Positions 41,894-55,589 of a stretch of DNA of 64,000 nt are shown one piece after another. A model generated the notes under the pieces. It worked only from the letters and a program-made list of their open reading frames with translations. It made no database searches and was not told the DNA's origin. This stretch comes from Cherax quadricarinatus (Eukaryota > Arthropoda > Malacostraca > Decapoda > Parastacidae), in contig NC_091325.1 in the NCBI RefSeq assembly GCF_038502225.1, positions 31,917,511 to 31,981,510 on the forward strand. Reading direction: 5' to 3'. Made by a program: the position numbers and the translations under genes. Every line of letters begins with the position of its first letter. Positions within the stretch are counted from its first letter, which is position 1.

Positions 41894-42859
41894 CTAGTTT
41901 AAAGACCTAACAGCTCCCTCCACTGCGTTGGCCAGTCCTCCCACCCCACACCTAGATAAGTGAACCCCATCCCTGGCATACATGTCATTTCTGCCATAGA
42001 AGAGGTCCCAGTTGTCAATGAATGTTACCACATTTTCCTTACAGTACTTGTCCAGCCAGCAATTGACACCAATTGCTCTGGACAACCATTCATTTCCAAC
42101 TCCTCTCCTTGGCAAAATGCCACATATGACAGGTTTCCCACCCTTCCTCCTAATTATCTCTATTGCTGACCTATACCTGCTAATCAGGTCCTCACTCCTA
42201 CGTCTGCCAACATCGTTGCCTCCAGCACTGAGACAGATAATAGGATTGCTCCCATTACCTCTCATGATGTCATCCAGACGGCTAACAATATCCTTCATCC
42301 CAGCCCCAGGAAAACACACTCTCTGCCTCCTACTCCTATCCTTCAAACAGAATGCCCTATCCATGTACCTAATCTGGCTATCCCCAACAACAACAATGTT
42401 TTTACCTTCCTTGGCGTCGTCCGTCGTGATGCTCCGAGTAGTCGACTCACATTCGCCAGGTAGCATTACACCACTTGTAGAATTCGTCAAGACGTTCTCG
42501 ATGGTCTTCGTTGGGGTTTCTAGGGATGTCTTACTCACGTCTGCCAATGCTTCTTTGGTGCTCGTTGTGGCATTCCCAGCAGAACACTCACATTCGTCGG
42601 GTAGCACCGAGAATGAGTTGGAAGTTTCCACGGTAGTCTTCTGGTTTCTCGTTGTTTCCGCCTCTCCAACCGTTTTCTTGATCTTCAGCTTGGTTCCATG
42701 TTGCCCGGCCACTGACCAAGCTCCCCTCTTAACCTGGGGACTCACAACAGAAGGATTACTACGAATCCTCTTGTTCTCCTCCGTTAATCGCCGTATCTCC
42801 ATCTTAGCAACTCTGAGCTCCTCTCTCAGCTGCTGGTAAAGTTGCTCAAGAGAGGGCAT
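41894..42859 (-). CDS. CR1-B ORF1: coiled coil plus SGNH esterase-like domain
   Basis: 321-residue intact frame. Residues 4-35 form a coiled-coil-like segment (LYQQLREELRVAKMEIRRLT). A linker rich in Thr, Ser and Glu follows (residues 36-145), about 40 residues longer than in CR1-A, and contains a repeated VLPDECE / MLPGECE motif. The esterase-like domain holds VVVGDSQIRYMD, LSAGGNDVG and ARDGVHLSRCG, the expected SGNH catalytic blocks. Its role in CR1 biology is unsettled; the esterase assignment is established for the clade. The linker length difference from CR1-A looks like an internal duplication around the PxECE motif. Confidence 0.9.
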   Translation of the reverse strand: MPSLEQLYQQLREELRVAKMEIRRLTEENKRIRSNPSVVSPQVKRGAWSVAGQHGTKLKIKKTVGEAETTRNQKTTVETSNSFSVLPDECECSAGNATTSTKEALADVSKTSLETPTKTIENVLTNSTSGVMLPGECESTTRSITTDDAKEGKNIVVVGDSQIRYMDRAFCLKDRSRRQRVCFPGAGMKDIVSRLDDIMRGNGSNPIICLSAGGNDVGRRRSEDLISRYRSAIEIIRRKGGKPVICGILPRRGVGNEWLSRAIGVNCWLDKYCKENVVTFIDNWDLFYGRNDMYARDGVHLSRCGVGGLANAVEGAVRSLN

Positions 42860-42900
42860 CCTGGTACAGATTCACAGAGAGCACACAAACAGGTCTTCAC

Positions 42901-43033
42901 AGAGCTAAGTACACGTCACCACTGAGCTAAGTACACGTCACCACTGAGCTAAGTACACGTCACCACTGAGCTAAGTACACGTCACCACTGAGCTAAGTAC
43001 ACGTCACCACTGAGCTAAGTACACGTCACCACT
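42901..43033 (-). repeat. 22-bp tandem units in the CR1-B 5' UTR, six copies
   Basis: Unit CACTGAGCTAAGTACACGTC + AC directly upstream of ORF1. CR1-A has two units of the same type (CACTGAGTTAAGTACAGGTC) at 35312-35350. Copy number varies between elements, which suggests a promoter-repeat structure that can expand at integration. Confidence 0.85.
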
Positions 43034-43782
43034 TAATTTGATTACATAATTATGAAACTGATTTTTTTATATATTTTATTTAAAACCAATACAGTTTAAC
43101 ATAAAAATAAAGAAACAGTATGGATCTCAATCAAATTAACTGACAAACGGATTGCACCTATATGCTGGCAAGATATTGCTGCCAAACATACAACAAGAAC
43201 TTACGGCAAGAACATAGCTAAAAAAATTACATGTCACAGGGTCATGAATTGACATATATACACATTCATTGATGCAAAACCTTGCATATATATAAATTGT
43301 ACATATAACATGACCTCTGACAAAGGCACAATACACTTGAACATTAAATATACAGAGAAGTTATATCATTTAAATCCCATCCTTCGCATTAATCAAAAAA
43401 CCAAAACCTAACATCATAATCTTACTAGAACATCTACATACGTATCCCTAACAATACAGCTTTACATGTACCAACATACGAATAAACAGAAAAAGAATAC
43501 AGCTTAGAACACAAAAACTGAAGCACAATACTGTTACAATAAACCCTTATACATAATCCCAGACACAAATGGACTACGTCACTAAACTGTCTAGATATGT
43601 CTGTATACCATACAGACTAAAACTTAGCATCAAGAACTTAGCATTAACACCAAACCGGTATCAGGGTACAGACCAGAATTATAAACTTTCAAAAGAATCG
43701 AATCATACATACATAAAGTATTACATAACGTCTGACCCATGACAAAGGCTCAAAACAATAGAAAGGGATATATATATATACA
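43034..43782. other. Intergenic, AT-rich, nothing recognised
   Basis: Unique-looking DNA, no supported gene. Confidence 0.5.
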
Positions 43783-43897
<115 letters not shown>

Positions 43898-44327
43898 ACA
43901 CACAAAATTTTCACAAAATCACATTAATCAGATGCACTGTATGCACAAAGCTAAACAGTATATAAGTATATCTCATCATGCAAAAACCCAGCACGTAACA
44001 TAAATACCAACTAAAACAAACTTCATGTCGCAAATAACTTACTACTCAAGAATCATGTCATACAAGACTGATACACATCAAAATTATACATAAAAAAACC
44101 TACTATATTATACCTACATTCTGAAAAATGTTATATCTAACATAACGAGACCTTGAGCTCTACATCCACACTTGGATGCCATAAAGTCTCAATGAAAACC
44201 AGGAAACCATTCCAAACCCACATTCACAACACTCTCACGACCCCCCCCCCCCCCAAGGAGGCGAGCCCGCTGTGACCCCCCTGACTCCATCCAACCTATG
44301 AAAACCCCTTCACTCACTCATTATCAA

Positions 44328-47300
44328 TCACAGATTTACGAGAATCCCTAACGTTAGCATTCTATACCCCTCTGAGGAAGCTTGATCCCACCTCCTCCCA
44401 TTCAAATCTCTGTTACGGCACATCGTACGATAGAACGTTACCGCAAGAACCTTCCTTCTCTCTTCACTATCCCCTCTCCCCCTCATCACCCACGACATAT
44501 ATATATAATCTACCATGTTATAATCTAAAGCTCTTATGACACCCTCGTCTAACCCACCCATATCTAGACTTAAAGCACCCAAAACCGACACCCCACGGCC
44601 CCCCACCCTCTGTACCAACCTACTTAACCAGCACCTAACCTCCTCTAGCCCTTCACAAAAGTAAACTACATGGAACGCTGTCTCATCCCCTCCACAGATA
44701 CCACACCCCACACCCTCTACAACCTGTCTGTTTCGTAATATCTCACCAGACGGAAGGATCCCATGCAGAAAACGAAACATCACCTCACGCGCCCGAGGGT
44801 TTAACTTCATTTTACTAAATCTAAACCAAATACTCTTCCACGCATACATGGGGAACAAACCCTCAACTGGGACAACGCACCTACCTACAAGTAACCTACA
44901 CAAAACCCTTATACGAACCTTTCTCAGTTCCCTAACCAACATCACAGCCCTCAAAACTATTTCACATTCCCTCAACTCCATTCCTCGATACCACATACCC
45001 AGCCTGTCGTGTATCCTTCCCAAACGCCCCGCGTTCACATCCTCACGCAACACTTCCCATTTAATAAACACACATTTAGCCCTCCTTCTCAAATCCATCA
45101 ACCCCAACCCACCCTGACTTACAGGTAGCATTACAACTTCCCTCCATAACCAATCACAACGTGAACCCCACAAAAATTTGTACACCCGTCTTAGAATCCC
45201 CGCAGTCGCTGTCCCAGTAATTGGGAACACAGCTGCAACATGCCAAACCTTACTATACAATAAAATGTTCACGACTATCACTCGCTGTATCAGAATTAGG
45301 TGCTGAGGTCTCAGAACACCTAGACGCCCCACGATCCTTTCCAATAACCTATCCGAGTTTTCCTCCCGTGCTGCAACCATGTCATCCTTATAAATAATAC
45401 CACAAATCTTTAAAGACATCGCCCATTCTTTAACAACATTGCATCTCCCCCCACACCCCCCACCCAAGAACCCATCCCCATGCACCTTGACTTCGCACTA
45501 TTTACCTGCATACCCGTGGCACTTCCAAATAATTGCACCACCTCGTCCAACACTCCCATTGATATCCCTTCACGAATGAGAACAGTGGTGTCGTCAACAT
45601 ATCCAATTAAACCATGCCAGGCCCTCCCACCCCCCACACTTCCCTCACATGGCGTACATAAGCTACGGTCAACCATTCTATAAAAGGGGTCCTGGAAACA
45701 CGCAAACAATATTTGGGACATGGGGCATCCCTGTCTAAGGCCTCTACCCATTGCAATTTCCCTCCCCATACACCCATTGATCTGTATCCTCATTTTCGCC
45801 CCCTTGTACAACGTATTTACCCACTCGACTATTTCCTCCCACAAGACCCTGTCTCCTAAGTATAACCTGCAAAGCTCCCCTTTCCACTCTATCATATGCT
45901 CCCTGCCAATCTAGAGCCAACAAAGCCGCCCCTCCACCCCCACCCTTAGCTTCCACAAAACTTCTCAGTATCCCATGTCCTTCAATCATCCACCTTCCCG
46001 GCAACCCAAACTGAGATTTTGACACCACCCTCCCCACAACACATTTGAACCTATTACCTAAAATTTTTGCAAACATCTTATAGTCTGTACACATCAGTGA
46101 TATGGCTCGGTACTCCCTAAGGGTGGGCTGCCCCTTGACCTTCGGGACCAACGCTACAACTGCTGTTACCTGCTTCTCCCCCAACTTACCCTTCTTCTTC
46201 ATACGATTAAATAACCTAACTATAAATTCCTTTATCAACGTCCAATGTTGTAAATAAAATTCTACCGGGAGACCGTCAATACCGGGAGCTTTCCCCTTCC
46301 TCATTCCCCTTAACGCATTCTCTATTTCCTCTGCCGTAATAGTCCCACCTAAAGCCTTTCTATCATTGTTTCCTAAATTACACGTCACATACGTACACAC
46401 CTTGCCCAACGCCACGTCACCCACCCCCCCACTGTTCCAGTACTTCTCGTACCAAGCCTCCGCATACGCACACATCCCCTTCGTGGTTCGTATCTCCTGC
46501 CCTGCTCTATAATTCCCAACCATCTCCGTTACCGCTAAATATGGTATAGCTGTCACCGCCTGCCTTTGCTTTTGATGCCGCAAAACACACGCTGACGGCT
46601 TGTTGCCCCAAAGCACTTCCTCCACCCCTGCCTGCACCCTTACAGCTTGAAACCTTTCATTTTGCAACACCCTCAACCTTCCCTTTATTTCAGCTATTTC
46701 ATCCACAGGAAAATTATTCCCACCTACCCTCCGCCCATAGCAACCTCTTAACCTATCCTCTAAATAGTTAGCCAGTCCATATTTTAAATTATTAATATGT
46801 TTTCCCTCTCTCACATAAAACTTTCTAATCCTTTCCTTTGCAACACTATCCCACCATGTCACAATGTCATCCACTCCCTGTTCTTCCACACTAAGCTCCC
46901 TCCATAGGACTGAAAACCCCTCCAACCCCTCCTCATCACTTAACACACTTATATTTAATTTCCAATAACTTCTATATATATCCGCGAGCGTCCCCCACCC
47001 AACCTCCATACCCACTGCCCTATGTCTGACATTGTAGCCTCCACAGTACTGAAAGATTTCACATCCACTCCCTGAGAAAGGTACACTCTATCTAGTCTCG
47101 CAGCATATCCACTCCTAACAAACGTATATTCAGTCTCCCACACCGCCCCCCCAAAGGCATCACGTAACCTAACATCCCTTAATAAATCCCTAAGAGCCAC
47201 AGACATATATCCAGCCCCTCTTGGGTCCACATCAGCCACCCTGATTGCACTATTCCAGTCCCCACCAACTATTGCCACCTCTGGCAGTGCACTTAAGAAA

Positions 47301-47692
47301 AACACAAGATCCTCACACACAAAATCATTCTTTACCTTTATGTTATTTTCTGCCGGCGCATACACACTAACAAAAGACACACGCTTACCCATCCACCACC
47401 CATCCACACCCAACACCCTCCCTCCCCCTCCTCCCTCGCTTCTCTGCAAAACAAACGGGCTCTTCTCCCTTATTAAAATTCCCACACCACCTTTTAGACG
47501 GGGAGATGGCAGGGTAACTACTCGAAATCCTGCCACCTCCAACACCCTACCCTCTTTAAAATTGTGCTCCTGTAGGAACACAACATTAACTCTAGATTTA
47601 TTCAGAAAATTATGAAACCAGTCTCTCTTCATACCGCTACATAACCCATTAACATTTACAGACATACACCTAAGGCCTATTAAAGTTTCCAC
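44328..47692 (-). pseudogene. Tx1-like ORF2: APE endonuclease, RT, C-terminal zinc box; frameshifted
   Basis: Four frames make one protein. Frame 47692-46955: endonuclease with MSVNVNGL, FLQEHNF, SVYAPAENN, VGGDWNSA and ARLDRVYLS. Frame about 47015-45744: linker and RT with GKAPGIDGLPVEFY, REYRAISLMCTDYKMFAKIL, SQFGLPGRWMIEGHG and ALDWQGAYDRVERG. Frame 45895-45410: RT end with MGRGLRQGCPMSQILFACF and catalytic GYVDDTTVLI. Frame 45485-44328: thumb and tail with SQGGLGLMDLRRRAK and the zinc box CGICGGDETAFHVVYFC (Cx2Cx6Hx4C), ending at 44328. Catalytic residues are preserved, so the frameshifts are the main damage. The beginning (GTG at 47692) is the first codon of conserved sequence rather than a proven start. 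Confidence 0.87.
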
Positions 47693-48951
47693 CCCTGCTT
47701 CTTCTCATCACCCTTTACAACTCCAGAGCTTGAATTTAAGTTTGACACCTTCAGAGTGCTCTCTTTCCCTCCCCCCTTCTTCCGGTGCCTCCTATCATGG
47801 CTACCACCACCTATACCACTACCTTCACACTTCACCTCAGTCTGTTTCCCAGGCCTTTGTGCAGGCGTAAGGACGTCATCAGAATCTGATGTAGCCGCCC
47901 TCTTTCTCGTGACAGTCATGTTACACATGTCTTGGTCAGATGTTACCTCTCGATGAACCTCCACCTCCACCTGAGAATGGTTTAATGATTCAATGGACTA
48001 CTCCAAACCACCATCACGTTCCAAATTATCATGTCTCAGACTTTCTGGAAGCGACGATTCTCCGATGACACCACGCCCAGATGTAACGTCCCTCTCTGGT
48101 GGTGACAAAGTCTTCAACACCTCCACCAATTCCTCCTCAATCTCAAGAACCTTCTCCTGTAATTGCTGCTCCTCCTTATCCACAGGAGACGACACCTGAT
48201 CAGGCAGCTTGGGGCGGGACTCCAACTCACCGCCAGTCCTGTGTGCCCGATCCACTATCTCGCTCCACAAAACACCACGCCCTCCATCCGATGTTTGTTC
48301 CTCACCTGCCACCTTTGAAGCAGGGGCTGCGACGTCCACCACAGGTCCAGGCACATGTCTTTGCTTGTCACAGGTCGCCGCTATGTGATCATACTCACCA
48401 CATAGGCGGCATGTACGTCGTTGACCTGGGTACATTACCATTAACTGCGTCCTGAAATCTTGTAGATACACATAGGACGGTATTGGGTGCCTCAAAGTCA
48501 TTTTGAGGTTGAAAGAACCCTCTGGAAAACCAGCATAGGCTCCTGCCGCCCACGTACCATGTTGAGCATAATGCACCGTCCCATACTTCTCAAAAACTTT
48601 CCTTATATCCGCCTCGTCCGCCTCAAAGGGAACGTTGCGTAACTTGATCCACGTATAATGCCGTGAAACATCTATCATTCTTACACTGACAGCAGGTGTG
48701 ACGTTAAGACTCACGTCCTGAAACCTGGTGACTAACGATTCATAAACCGTTGCTGATAGCAGTTTGACGAAAATTCGTTGTCCTCCGTTCAATGCTACAC
48801 CATACAAGTCACTATCTTGTACGCCATATGTCTCCCGGATGATCTTTGGCAATAAGAGTTGCGCAGAACTGGGCGTTATCGTTCCTTTAAGTAGCTCAAT
48901 GCCTACAGTATTTATCCGTCGTCTCAGACTAACCGCCATCTTGACAATCAC
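47680..48951 (-). pseudogene. Tx1-like ORF1: RRM-like domain plus CCHC knuckle, one in-frame stop
   Basis: The frame runs 48951-47998 (317 codons), meets TAG, and continues in the same frame to 47680. The N-terminal segment VSLRRRINTVGIELLKG is shared with the relic at 9077-11075. Residues about 90-160 (SRHYTWIKLRNVPFEADEAD, IRKVFEKYGTVHYAQHGTW) look like an RNA-recognition fold. A CCHC zinc knuckle CRLCGEYDHIAATC lies near residue 180. A basic region KRAATSDSD and a Lys-rich tail follow the stop. Function: RNA binding of the element transcript. The stop could be a mutation, or the tail may be expendable. Confidence 0.82.
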
Positions 48952-49090
48952 AGTGCACCTATGTTGTTAACAGAGGCGTGACAGCACCACTTCACACCGC
49001 AGCAGCCAGGTAACTGACAAGGGAGCTCGCCTACAAACAGCAGAGGTGTGCAGAGCACAACCGCACTCTACCGTGGTCAGGAAGCGAATG

Positions 49091-49627
49091 AAACTGATTT
49101 AAAATATCACCTACACAACCCAAAATTAATATAAAAATACCTTCAACTAACATTCACCAAAATTTTGGGTTTTAATTCGATCAGACAAACCATTCTCTAG
49201 TTATTACATGACAATAAAAAAATGAATAAAACTGGAAAACTTTTAAACAAATAAAGATCAAAGTTACAGTTAAGATTTCCTGAACGAAGTTCACCAACGA
49301 TAAAACTTTGAAGTCTATTACGAAACATATTAACGTTACTGTAAATAATTTCATTCACATGATTCAAAGTATTTTGACATTTTCAGTCAAATTTGAAATT
49401 TTCTTGTCAGAATAAACTTCGTGAATATCAGATTCTTGGACAACATTTCCTCAGTAATATTTCTAAGCTTATCAGACGATGCATTCCTTAGTTATTCATT
49501 ATAAATGAATGCTACTATTCATTATAAATGAATGCCACTATTCAATAACTCGGTCACAGAATATCGGAAGTCTCACAAGTGGCGAAAATCTGAAGAAGAT
49601 AACCAAGTTTTTCTGCTGAACTTGATG
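49091..49627. other. Intergenic, AT-rich, nothing recognised
   Basis: A duplicated AT-rich ATTCATTATAAATGAATGCT motif (self-complementary ATTCATTATAAATGAAT) lies at 49495-49540. No supported gene. Confidence 0.5.
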
Positions 49628-51630
49628 CTCGTATGTAAACACAGCTCTATCCTGGACGTATGTAAATACAGCTCTATCCTGGACGTATGTAAACACAGCT
49701 CTATCCTGGACGTATGTAAACACAGCTCTATCCTGGACGTATGTAAACACAACTCTATCCTGGACGTATGTAAACACAACTCTATCCTGGACGTATGTAA
49801 ACACAACTCTATCATGGACGTATGTAAACACAGCTCTATCCTGGACGTATGTAAACACAGCTCTATCCTGGACGTATGTAAACACAGCTCTATCCTGGAC
49901 GTATGTAAACACAGCTCTATCCTGGACGTATGTAAACACAACTCTATCCTGGACGTATGTAAACACAACTTAATCCTGGACGTATGTAAACACAGCTCTA
50001 TCCTGGACGTATGTAAACACAGTTCTATCGTGGACGTATGTAAACACAGCTCTATCCTTGACGTATGTAAATACAGCTCTATCCAGGACGTATGTAAACA
50101 CAGCTCTATCCTAGACGTATGTAAACACAACTCTATTGGACGTATGTAAACACAGCTCTATCCTGGACGTATGTAAACACAACTCTATCCTGGACGTATG
50201 TAAACACAGCTCTATCCTGGACGTATGTAAACACAACTCTTTCCTGGACGTATGTAAACACAGCTCTATCCTGGACGTATGTAAACACAACTCTATCCTG
50301 GACGTATGTAAACACAACTCTATCCTGGACGTATGTAAACACAGCTCTATCCTGGACGTATGTAAACACAGCTCTATCCTGGACACATGTAAACACAACT
50401 ATATCCTGGACGCATGTAAACACAACTCTATCCTGGACGTATGTAAACACAACTCTATCCTGGACGTATGTAAACACAACTCTATCCTGGACGTATGTAA
50501 ACACAACTCTATCCTGGACGTATGTAAGCACAACTCTATCCTGGACGTATGTAAACACAACTATATCCTGGACGTATGTAAACACAACTCTATCCTGGAC
50601 GTATGTAAACACAACTCTATCCTGGACGTATGTAAACACAACTCTATCCTGGACGTATGTAAACACAACTCTATCCTGGACGTATGTAAACACAACTCTA
50701 TCCTGGACGTATGTAAACACAACTCTATCCTGGACGTATGTAAACACAACTCTATCCTGGACGTATGTAAACACAACTCTATCCTGGACGTATGTAAACA
50801 CAACTCTATCCTGGACGTATGTAAACACAACTCTATCCTGGACGTATGTAAACACAACTCTATCCTGGACGTATGTAAACACAACTCTATCCTGGACGTA
50901 TGTAAACACAACTCTATCCTGGACGTATGCAAACACAACTCTATCCTGGACGTATGTAAACACAACTCTTTCCTAGACGTATGTAAACACAACTCTATCC
51001 TGGACGTATGTAAACACAGCTCTATCCTGGACGTATATAAACACAACACTATCCTGAACGTATGTAAACACAACTCTATCCTGGACGTATGTAAACACAA
51101 CTCTATCCTGGACGTATGTAAACACAACTCTATCCTGGACGTATGTAAACACAACTCTATCCTGGACGTATGTAAACACAACTCTATCCTGGACGTATGT
51201 AAACACAGCTCTATCCTGGACGTATGTAAACACAACTCTATCCTGGACGTATGTAAACACAACTCTATCCTGGACGTATGTAAACGCAACTCTATCCTGG
51301 ACGTCTGTAAACACAACTCTATCCTGGACGTATGTAAACACAGCTCTATCCTGTACGTATGTAAACACAACTCTATCCTGGACGTATGTAAACACAGCTC
51401 TATCCTGGACGTATATAAACACAACTCTATCCTGAACGTATGTAAACACAACTCTATCCTGGACGTATGTAAACACAACTCTATCCTGGACGTATGTAAA
51501 CACAACTCTATCCTGGGCGTATGTAAACACAACTCTATCCTGGGCGTATGTAAACACAACTCTATCCTGGGCGTATGTAAACACAACTCTATCCTGGGCG
51601 TATGTAAACACAACTCTATCCTGGGCGTAT
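49628..51630. repeat. 27-bp minisatellite, about 74 copies
   Basis: Unit GGACGTATGTAAACACAACT + CTATCCT. Because 27 is a multiple of 3, frames of up to 514 codons (Asp-Val-Cys-Lys-His-Asn-Ser-Ile-Leu repeats) stay open on both strands; these are artefacts. Variants such as GTATATAAAC followed by CCTGAACG recur at 51033 and 51411, a 378-bp (14-unit) block. The last five units carry GGGCGT. Confidence 0.98.
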
Positions 51631-51781
51631 GGTTCATCAGACTTTTTATACTGAAGTCTTTCAGATGTTTACCGAAATAGATTAAACATTGTTAACTGGA
51701 ATAAAAAATATCTACACTATTTTACATATAAACTGGTCAATTTTCAGCCTATATACTTGAATTTCACTTTCTGTCTGTTTA

Positions 51782-52569
51782 TTTGAATTACACTCACTGC
51801 CTTTACCCCTGAATTACACTCACTGCCTTTACCCTTGAATTACACTCACTGCCTTTACACTTGAATTACACTCACTGCCTTTACCCTTGAATTACACTCA
51901 CCGCCTTTACCCTTGAATTACACTCACTGCCTTTACACTTGAATTACACTCACTGCCTTTACCCTTGAATTACACTCACTGCCTTTACCCTTGAATTACA
52001 CTCACTGCCTTTACACTTGAATTACACTCACTGCCTTTACACTTGAATTACACTCACTGCCTTTACCCTTGAATTACACTCACTGCCTTTACACTTGAAT
52101 TACACTCACTACCTTTACACTTGAATTACACTCACTGCCTTTACCCTTGAATTACACTCACTGCCTTTACACTTGAATTACACTCACTGCCTTTACCCTT
52201 GAATTACACTCACTGCCTTTACACTTGAATTACACTCACTGCCTTTATCCTTGAATTACACTCACTGCCTTTACCCTTGAATTACACTCACTGCCTTTAC
52301 CCTTGAATTACACTCACTGCCTTTACACTTGAATTACACTCACTGCCTTTACCCTTGAATTACACTCACTGCCTTTACCCTTGAATTACACTCACTGCCT
52401 TTACCCTTGAATTACACTCACTGCATTTACACTTGAATTACACTCACTGCCTTTACACTTGAATTACACTCACTGCCTTTATCCTTGAATTACACTCACT
52501 GCCTTTACCCTTGAATTACACTCACTGCCTTTACACTTGAATTACACTCACTGCCTTTACACTTGAATT
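51782..52569. repeat. 26-bp minisatellite, about 30 copies
   Basis: Unit TGAATTACACTCACTGCCTT + TACCCT or TACACT, starting about 150 bp after the preceding array. Confidence 0.97.
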
Positions 52570-52776
52570 ATTAGACACCTTTGTTGAATAAATGGAGGGA
52601 ATCAAAAGAGACATTCATAAGTCATCATTGAAAACTAGTAACTAAATTTCTGCAATAAAAATTTGAATTTAGAATACACTAAGTCTTATTCATCTCTGCC
52701 AAAGAGACTGAAAGGACCAATATCCTGAAGTACAAAAGTTAATTTAATTTATGTAAACTCAGAAGTTGCGCTATCA

Positions 52777-53130
52777 AATTACCAACATCCAAGGTGTGTA
52801 CCTAATTATCAACATGCAAGGTGTGTACCTAATTACCAACATGCAAGGTGTGTACCTAATTATCAACATGCAAGGTGTGTACCTAATTCTCAACATGCTA
52901 GGTGTGTACCTAATTATCAACATGCTAGGTGTGTACCTAATTATCAACATGCAAGGTGTGTACCTAATTATCAACATGCAAGGTGTGTACCTAATTACCA
53001 ACATGCTAGGTGTGTACCTAATTATCAACATGCAAGGTGTGTACCTAATTCTCAACATGCTAGGTGTGTACCTAAGTATCAACATGCAAGGTGTGTACCT
53101 AATTATCAACATGCAAGGTGTGTACCTAAT
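52777..53130. repeat. 27-bp minisatellite, about 13 copies
   Basis: Unit TAATTATCAACATGCAAGGT + GTGTACC with AAGG/TAGG subtypes. Open frames on both strands follow from the 27-bp period. Confidence 0.97.
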
Positions 53131-53361
53131 CAGATGCAGCACTAAGGAATAATTGCTTTAAAATCAATACATAAATTTTTCATATGTCTTCTTGTTCTTG
53201 GCCCTTGTAGGTTTAGCACTTCATTTGTTATAAAAATAAAAATAATCTTCTTATTCTCTAAAAAAAGAGCAAACTGATACACAGGCCAACATCAATCACC
53301 AGTACTGTTCATATATCAGTAGGTTATATTTCTGCTTTTGGGTACATGACAAAATCATTTT

Positions 53362-53915
53362 GCTAATAAGAAATTATTGCTGATAAGAAATATTTTGCTG
53401 ATAAGAAATTATTGCTGATAAGAAATATTTTGCTGATAAGAAATATTTGCTGACAAGAAATTATTGCTGATAAGAAATATTTGCTGACAAGAAATTATTG
53501 CTGATAAGAAATTATTGCTGATAAGAAATTATTGCTGATAAGAATTATTGCTGATAAGAAATTATTGCTGATAAGAAATTATTGCTGATAAGAAATTATT
53601 GCTGATAAGAAATATTTGCTGACAAGAAATTATTGCTGATAAGAAATTATTGCTGATAAGAAATTATTGCTGATAAGAATTATTGCTGATAAGAAATTAT
53701 TGCTGATAAGAAATTATTGCTGATAAGAAATTATTGCTGATAAGAATTATTGCTGATAATAAATTATTGCTGATAAGAATTATTGCTGATTAGAAATTAT
53801 TGTGATAAGAATTATTGCTGATAAGAAATTATTGCTGATAAGAAATTATTCTTGATAAGAATTATTGCTGATAAGAAATTATTGCTGAAAAGAATTATTG
53901 CTGATAAGAAAAGTT
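53362..53915. repeat. 17-bp tandem repeat, about 32 copies
   Basis: Unit ATTGCTGATAAGAAATT with 16- and 17-bp length variants and several substitutions. Confidence 0.95.

Positions 53916-55589
<1,674 letters not shown>

Larger units (their letters stand above)
37071..43033 (-). mobile_element. CR1-type LINE copy CR1-B, near full length, split by PLE copy P2
   Basis: Minus-strand element: 5' UTR with six 22-bp units (42901-43033), ORF1 42859-41894, ORF2 41879 to about 39047, PLE insertion 37306-39046, ORF2 end 37305-37224, and a 3' UTR with the repeated TTCTTATG terminus at 37071-37095. About 22 bp of CR1 sequence is missing at the PLE site when compared with CR1-C. Without the PLE the length is about 4.2 kb, close to CR1-A. 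Apart from the insertion, both ORFs are open and the RT catalytic residues are intact. Confidence 0.93.
44328..49090 (-). mobile_element. Tx1-like LINE, two ORFs, decayed
   Basis: Minus strand: 5' UTR to about 48952, ORF1 48951-47680 and ORF2 47692-44328. The 3' end downstream of 44328 is not defined; a C11-12 run lies near 44240. ORF1 and ORF2 overlap by a few bases. ORF2 contains three frame breaks. The GC-rich coding strand contrasts with the AT-rich surroundings. A deleted relative lies at 9077-11075. Tx1/L1 affinity is inferred from the ISLMCTDYKMFAKIL block, GLPGRWMIEGHG and the C-terminal CCHC box. Confidence 0.85.

Noticed and set aside
42012..42839. 275-codon plus-strand frame
   Set aside because: It is the antisense shadow of CR1-B ORF1, whose esterase motifs fix the coding strand.
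47998..48455. Plus-strand frames over the Tx1 ORF1 region
   Set aside because: Antisense to a frame with a clear CCHC knuckle and RRM-like segment.
49532..51680. Long plus- and minus-strand open frames (up to 514 codons) as a Cys/His-rich repeat protein
   Set aside because: They track a 27-bp minisatellite, are open on both strands and have no start context or flanking exon; frames end as soon as the array ends.
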